Below are positions 38,101 through 44,100 of a DNA stretch of 64,000 nucleotides, piece by piece. The DNA lies in assembly GCA_012845835.1 (NCBI GenBank), contig JABAKD010000018.1:10604179-10668178 (forward strand), written 5' to 3'. The stretch's first letter is position 1, and the number at the start of each line of letters is the position of its first letter. Below the pieces are notes generated by a model. The model was not told the origin of the DNA, ran no database searches, and saw only the letters and a list, made by a program, of their open reading frames with translations. The stretch comes from Undaria pinnatifida. Lineage: Eukaryota; Sar; Phaeophyceae; Laminariales; Alariaceae. Made by a program: the position numbers and the translations under genes.

Positions 38101-41100
38101 GAAGCACAGAAGGTGCGCACGGAGCTCGTGCACTCGGCAACCAGTGTTTGGCTTCATTAAGGGCAAGGTGCGTCGCGATTCGCGATTCTTTGCAATCTCT
38201 TCCCCCTAGCTTTCGCCGGTCTCTTCCTTTTGTCTGCTTCATTGCTCTGTTTGTCTCAGTCTGTGTATGTTTTTCTCTTTTTTGGTTGTCACATTGTTCT
38301 ACTATCTAGTTCATGGGGTCCCTCTCATTCTTGTGTCTGCCTGATTCTTATGCTTGCCTGGTTCTTTTGTCCGTGTCATTCTTCTGGCTGTCTCATTTTT
38401 CTCCTCGTGCACTCTTGCTTTGATGGGGGGCAAGATACGGCAAGACTATTTTCACGTTTGCAAATGTTGCCGCTAGGCTCCACCCGTCTCATTCTCCTGT
38501 TTGTCTCAATAGCGTGAGTAGACTGAAGTGTGCTCGGGGCACACGGTGGTCAGCATGCAAGTCATGCGTTGTAATCTCAAACGTCGGATAAATGCGTCAC
38601 ACAAATCATCGCATGGCAACGCTCGAGCGAATGAGCTTCAGGTCATTCAATACAATAAGCGCTGGAAGAACATGAGTTTTTTTTTTCACTCGGATGGCTT
38701 TACGTACATGGCTGGACAGCGATCTAGAGCCTCACGAGCAACAGAGACAACGGCGTACGCTTGGATTCATCGTCGTCATCTTCCATGGCATTTGTGTGGC
38801 CGAACGAAAATCATGGCTGGGACAGTCGATCATGGTTTCCTGTGCAGCGGTGGCGAACTTAGATGTACATAAAACATAACCAAAACGCACAGTTTTTTGG
38901 ATGGAAGCCCCTGCTGTTTTGAAACATACCAACCGAGCTGCTGCTTCTGCTTCTGCTTCTTGCTACTGGCTGCTGCTGTTTTTGTTGCCTTCTGCTGCCT
39001 GCTGATGTTGCTTCCTGCTGTTGACCGTTGGTGCCCCAACAGACGTTATGGGACCTACTAACAGGCATACGAAGCATGCAATAGCAGCCAAGGCCGGCAC
39101 TTTTTTTTTTTTTCTGTTGTTAGCTCTGCAGCTTTGCTGCTGCATCTCATGGCCCTCAAGCCTCTGTACTTGTGGCGTCCACGGTTCAACAGTAGCCGCG
39201 CTTTGAGCCTTCTTTGTGATAGCCGCGGATGTTGCCTCTGTGATGTGTATGCGTGTGCGCTTCTGTATGTGTGAGTGGAGTGTGTGCTGTCAAGCATCAG
39301 GCACAGACACATTAAACAACCAAAAAGAGCGGTGGAGATTTTTTCAAAAATAGCCGCTCAGCCTCGCAGCGACGACATCAGTACCGCATGCAGCAGCGGC
39401 ACAGCAGCAGCGGTACAACGGCAGCCGTACTGCAAACTCTTTCGTTTGTGCCACTAGTCACGGTGTATCCATGTGTGGTTGGTGCACAACAGCTGATCGA
39501 GCCATAACATTTTTTTCACATCAAATGCAACTATCAAACACGCATCATCGGGCTTTATACCAGGTGTACGAAGAATGCCGCATGGCCTAAAGCAGTAGCT
39601 CATATCACACCAAGTTCCATATCATTGGAACGTCCGTGTTGACCATTCTTGACTTGGGACCCCCCCGGGGTATCAAGCCAACCCCATTCCCGAAGGGGAA
39701 CCTTGTACATCGCACGGCATGTGCTGCATGATAACTCGTTGACGTCTTATTTCCACAACATGACTCCTCTGCTTTTGAGGCGGAGGCGCCAGCGCTAGTC
39801 CCTAGTACTTTGTTTGTGCGTAATATCTGGCGGTCTTGTTCGTGTTTGGTGTTGCTGCTAGGCTGAACTGCTGTGCTCGCGTCCGACAATCTCATCGTAT
39901 TCGTGACCGCGCTATTAATAGATTGAGCTGTGTTCGCGTTCAACAATCGTACCGGTTTTTGGTGTTGGCGCTAGACGGAACTGCGCTCGTATCTTTCAAC
40001 CGTATTGTTTCAGGCGTTGGTTACACAAAATCAGGTGTTGCAAAACTTGAGCCAATTTGCTCGAACACATGTAGGTAATCTGTTCAAAACAACACTTCTA
40101 ACTACGTCAATGTGGTTGGCGTTGGTCCTAGGCTGAGCAGCTGTGCTCGGAGCAAAAGGTAGACGCTACGCAGAACGTGTTCGGCACGTGCTTCAATATC
40201 TTAGTGTGTAGAAAACCTCATACTTTTGGACCCGAGGATACTCGTATCTGGCAGCCTTATGGTTTTTCGTGTTGCGAGGCTGAACTGTGCTCGTTTCTCA
40301 TGCCCTTATGGTTTTCCATGTTCGTGTTTCGCGGATCTGCACCTTTTTCGATCTTTTGGTCTTGGTGCTACGGTAGGCTACGTTGTTCTCCTATTTGACG
40401 GCCTTGTGCGTGGTTGATGTTCGCGGTAGGCTGAGCTGTGCTTATATCTGACAGCGTTGTTGATTTTGGTGTTGGTGCGAAGCTGAGCTGCTCTCGTATC
40501 TGACATCCTTAATAGTTGTCTTGTTGGTGCTATATGTTGAACTGCGCTCGTCTCTGACAGCCTTGCTTCTTTTTGTGGTGGTGCGAGGCTGGCCTATTCT
40601 CGTGTCTGACGTCCTTATTGCTTTTCTGGTGGGTGCTTGTCTTAACGTCTTCTTCGTGTTTGGTGTAGATACCTCGCTGCTTTACGCTCCTATCGGACCG
40701 CCGTATCGTTTCGTGTGTTGGTGCCAGGCTGAACTGCGCTCGTTTCTGAGGGCCTTTTCGATTTTCATCTCCGCGATAATATGCGAAAACGTAACATCGG
40801 ATAGCTTTATGGTTCTTCGTTTCAGTGCCGCGCTGAAGTGCGCTCCTACCTGTCACTTTACTCTTTTCAAATTGATGCTAGACTGAATTACGCTCGTACG
40901 TGGCGGTGCGTGACTGTACGTGACGGCATGGGGCTTTTTCGTGATAATGGAAGGCTGAACTGCGATCGTTTTTGACGGCCTTGCCGTTTTTCTTTGTTGG
41001 AGCCAATCTGTTGTATTAATAGCGCTGTTGTATTAATATCTGTTATAGCGTCATATCTGGAAGCCTTACGGTTTTCGTGTCAATTCTGGGCTGACCTGCG

Positions 41101-44100
41101 CTCTTTCCTGACAGCCTTATCGCTTTTGGTCTTGGCCATAGTCTGTGAAAGAGTTATATTTGATAGCTTTATGGGGTTCCTTGTCAGTGCTAGGCTGAAC
41201 TGTGCCCGTCACTGGCAGCGGAACGGGTTTTAGCGTTTGTGCTACAGGCTGAACTGTGGCAATGTCTGGCAGCAGTAGGGTTTTTCGTGCTGGTGCCTGT
41301 GCTGGGCTTATCGCTTTTCGTGTTGGCGATCTGACCGCCTTAATGTCATTCGCCTTGGTGCTCTTAACAGGCCGAACTGTGCTCGGAGCACAAGGTGGAC
41401 GGCATGTGGAACGTGCTGGACAGATGCTGCTCAACCCCGGGGTGCAAAAAGCTTCCAACATTCGGGCCCGAGGACGGCAAGGCCAGCGCATGCGCAGCTC
41501 ATAAGGCCCCCGTGAGTGTTATTTTCGTAGTATTGCCATGATGTGTAGGCGTTTTTCCCCCGTGTTGTGGTGACATATGCCACGGTACAGGTGCACAGAG
41601 TGTGTTCTGAGACTCCTAACCTCTTGGGAGCTGTAAGCAATACTATTAGCAATACTATAAAATACTAATACTAATACTGACTTAGTAACACAGTAAACTG
41701 AAAGTGCATTTGTCATGAACAATCAACCCCATGGATTGGGTGTAAAAAAATCAGACTTGGAAAACAAGAGTGGCATTAACGACATGAATAACATGAATGA
41801 CATTGTTGGCATTATTGGCATTATTGGCATTATTGGCATTATTACCACCATTTTTGGGTTAAGGAGCGCCGTCATTCGGATAATATTATGCTCAAATGTT
41901 CTATGCCTCTATCGCAGTGCGCGTCTCGTGCACACATCACACATCACACATCAGATTTCTCAACCATTTTTTTGTTGTGCCGGCCGACCTTGTGTCATGG
42001 GCTTCCAGCGAGCATCCCGATTGTCTGAGATTTCGCAACTCACAAGGCGTCATGAAGTGTGTTAACGAGCTATGCGATTGACAATTTATAATTGCTGACG
42101 ATGCCAAGGCATAGCTGCTCGTTTCCGGCCTCGCGTGCTCGACGTGTTCATGCGTGTCCCGCCCGACGACCGGATCTGCCTAAAGAATAACAATTAAAAA
42201 CATGTTGGCACGCACACATACCGCACACATACCGACGCCCAAGGTGAGCAAAGTAGTTGTTGTGGGGGGGGATGGGTTGCGTTTGGGACCTTCCTACTTC
42301 CCACTAGCGCAACGCGCACAGTTGACGACACAGATACGCACCAACGCAAATTCCTAGCGAGAGCTACAGAGGATATTTTTCATGCTGTTGTAACGTCCGC
42401 ATGCACAAGTCACAAGACGCATGTGAGTGTCATTGGTTTGTTGTTTTACTGTTGTGTCGGCTGTCTGTGGCAGACCTGAGGCAAGTATCTCGGTCGTCTG
42501 AGATTGCACAAGGTACAAGGCCCTCGTTCAGAGGTTTGTTTGTATGCCGTTGTGCTGTTGTGCTACCCTCCTGTCATACGTCTTTTGTTTTTTGTATCCC
42601 GCCGTTCTGCGGTATTGGTCGTTTTGAGATACCGCACGGTCCCAAGTGCAGCGTCGAAGGCACGCTCGGAGGTGAGACTCGTGAGACTCGTTTGTCGTCT
42701 GAAGCACGGTGCGCTCCCAAGTGCAGGCTCGAGGGCACGTGCAGACGAGATTCTCTTTTTCATGTTTTGGTTCTAAGCCCTAGTTTTGCTGTACAGGCTG
42801 ATGCGCCAAAGCAGTCCAGCTTTTTTTCTTGTAGAGGCTGGATTGCCAGACGAGAGGAACGTTGCACTGGGGACAGCGAATTGGTGTGCTATCACCATTA
42901 CAATTACGCCAGGTCTGAGTGCTACCGACTCAATCACCGATATTCAACTTCGGAAGTTTTTTTGTTTTGTTTCTAGGGCCTGAACAGGCCGCACGGTGTG
43001 CGCCACGATCGTGGCAGCTTAGATGTCATGCGGCGTTTTTTTTTCGAGTTTCTGTTTTTCGCGATTCCACCGAAGCACGGAGGTTCCGTTGCAAATCGCT
43101 TCAAGATATGGGTCATTTGTGCGTCCGCCGGCGCCGGCGCCGGCCGCAAATAACCGCCGAAGACAACTTGACGACAGCTAGAAATGTTCTGCTGCTGCTG
43201 CACGAATTCCTTTCGACAGCTATACTGTTGGAATGTTACCGGCTGTGTTGCCTGGTACTTGTAGTAGTGCGGCATCGGTAAGGAGGCGAGACCCTTGCCG
43301 GGCGTTAGGGGTGTTGCTGTTGTTTTAGCTGCGGCCTGTTATTTTGTGGTTTGCATCGGGCATTTGGTACTCCGGGGCCGCAACAGGGAACTTATTGGAA
43401 GGAAACGATTTTAATTGTGAGGGCGATGGTAGGGGTGGTTGGTGGTAGAGATAATGAAGATGATGATGATGATGATGATCATTATTTTGATTGTGATGAT
43501 TGTCATATTGATGGTGATGGTGGTGATGATGGTGATAATTTTGGTCATGCGGATGACGATAATGATATCGACGATGAGGATGATGACGATCAAGATGATG
43601 ATCGTAATGATATTGATATTGACGTTGATGCTGAGGATTGCAGCAGCTAACACAACCTAACCCAATCGAACCAATGAGCGATGAACGCGTGGATCTGTTT
43701 TCGCCGGCCATGTACTTCGCTTGCATCGGGAACGTGGGTGATGGCGAATCGGAGCTGTTGCTCGATCATTGATCCATGCGCGATTTGCTCTGTCTTTTCA
43801 GGGTATGGTGAACGTGCGCAATCGGAGGTGCGAGGTACAACGTTGCTGCAAACAGCCTAGGTGAGAAAATCTTTCCATTTTCCGTAGTTCATTGCGTGCG
43901 CGCGCCGATACCACAGGGCGTCGATTTTGCCGGTGCTTCTTGTATGGTTCTTGCATGGTTCTTGTATGGTATGGTCATGCCTCCCGCTCGGCTGGAATCG
44001 CGGGGAATATGAAACCTTAGTGATTGCCACCTGTGTGTCTCGTCATTGCCGACGCGGACACCCAGTGTGAAGCCCGAAACGCGCCCGCTGGCTTGAAAGT

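Noticed and set aside
43351-43650. Asp-rich 99-aa frame
   Set aside because: Pure translation of a GAT microsatellite within intron 8; no start context or flanking coding sequence.
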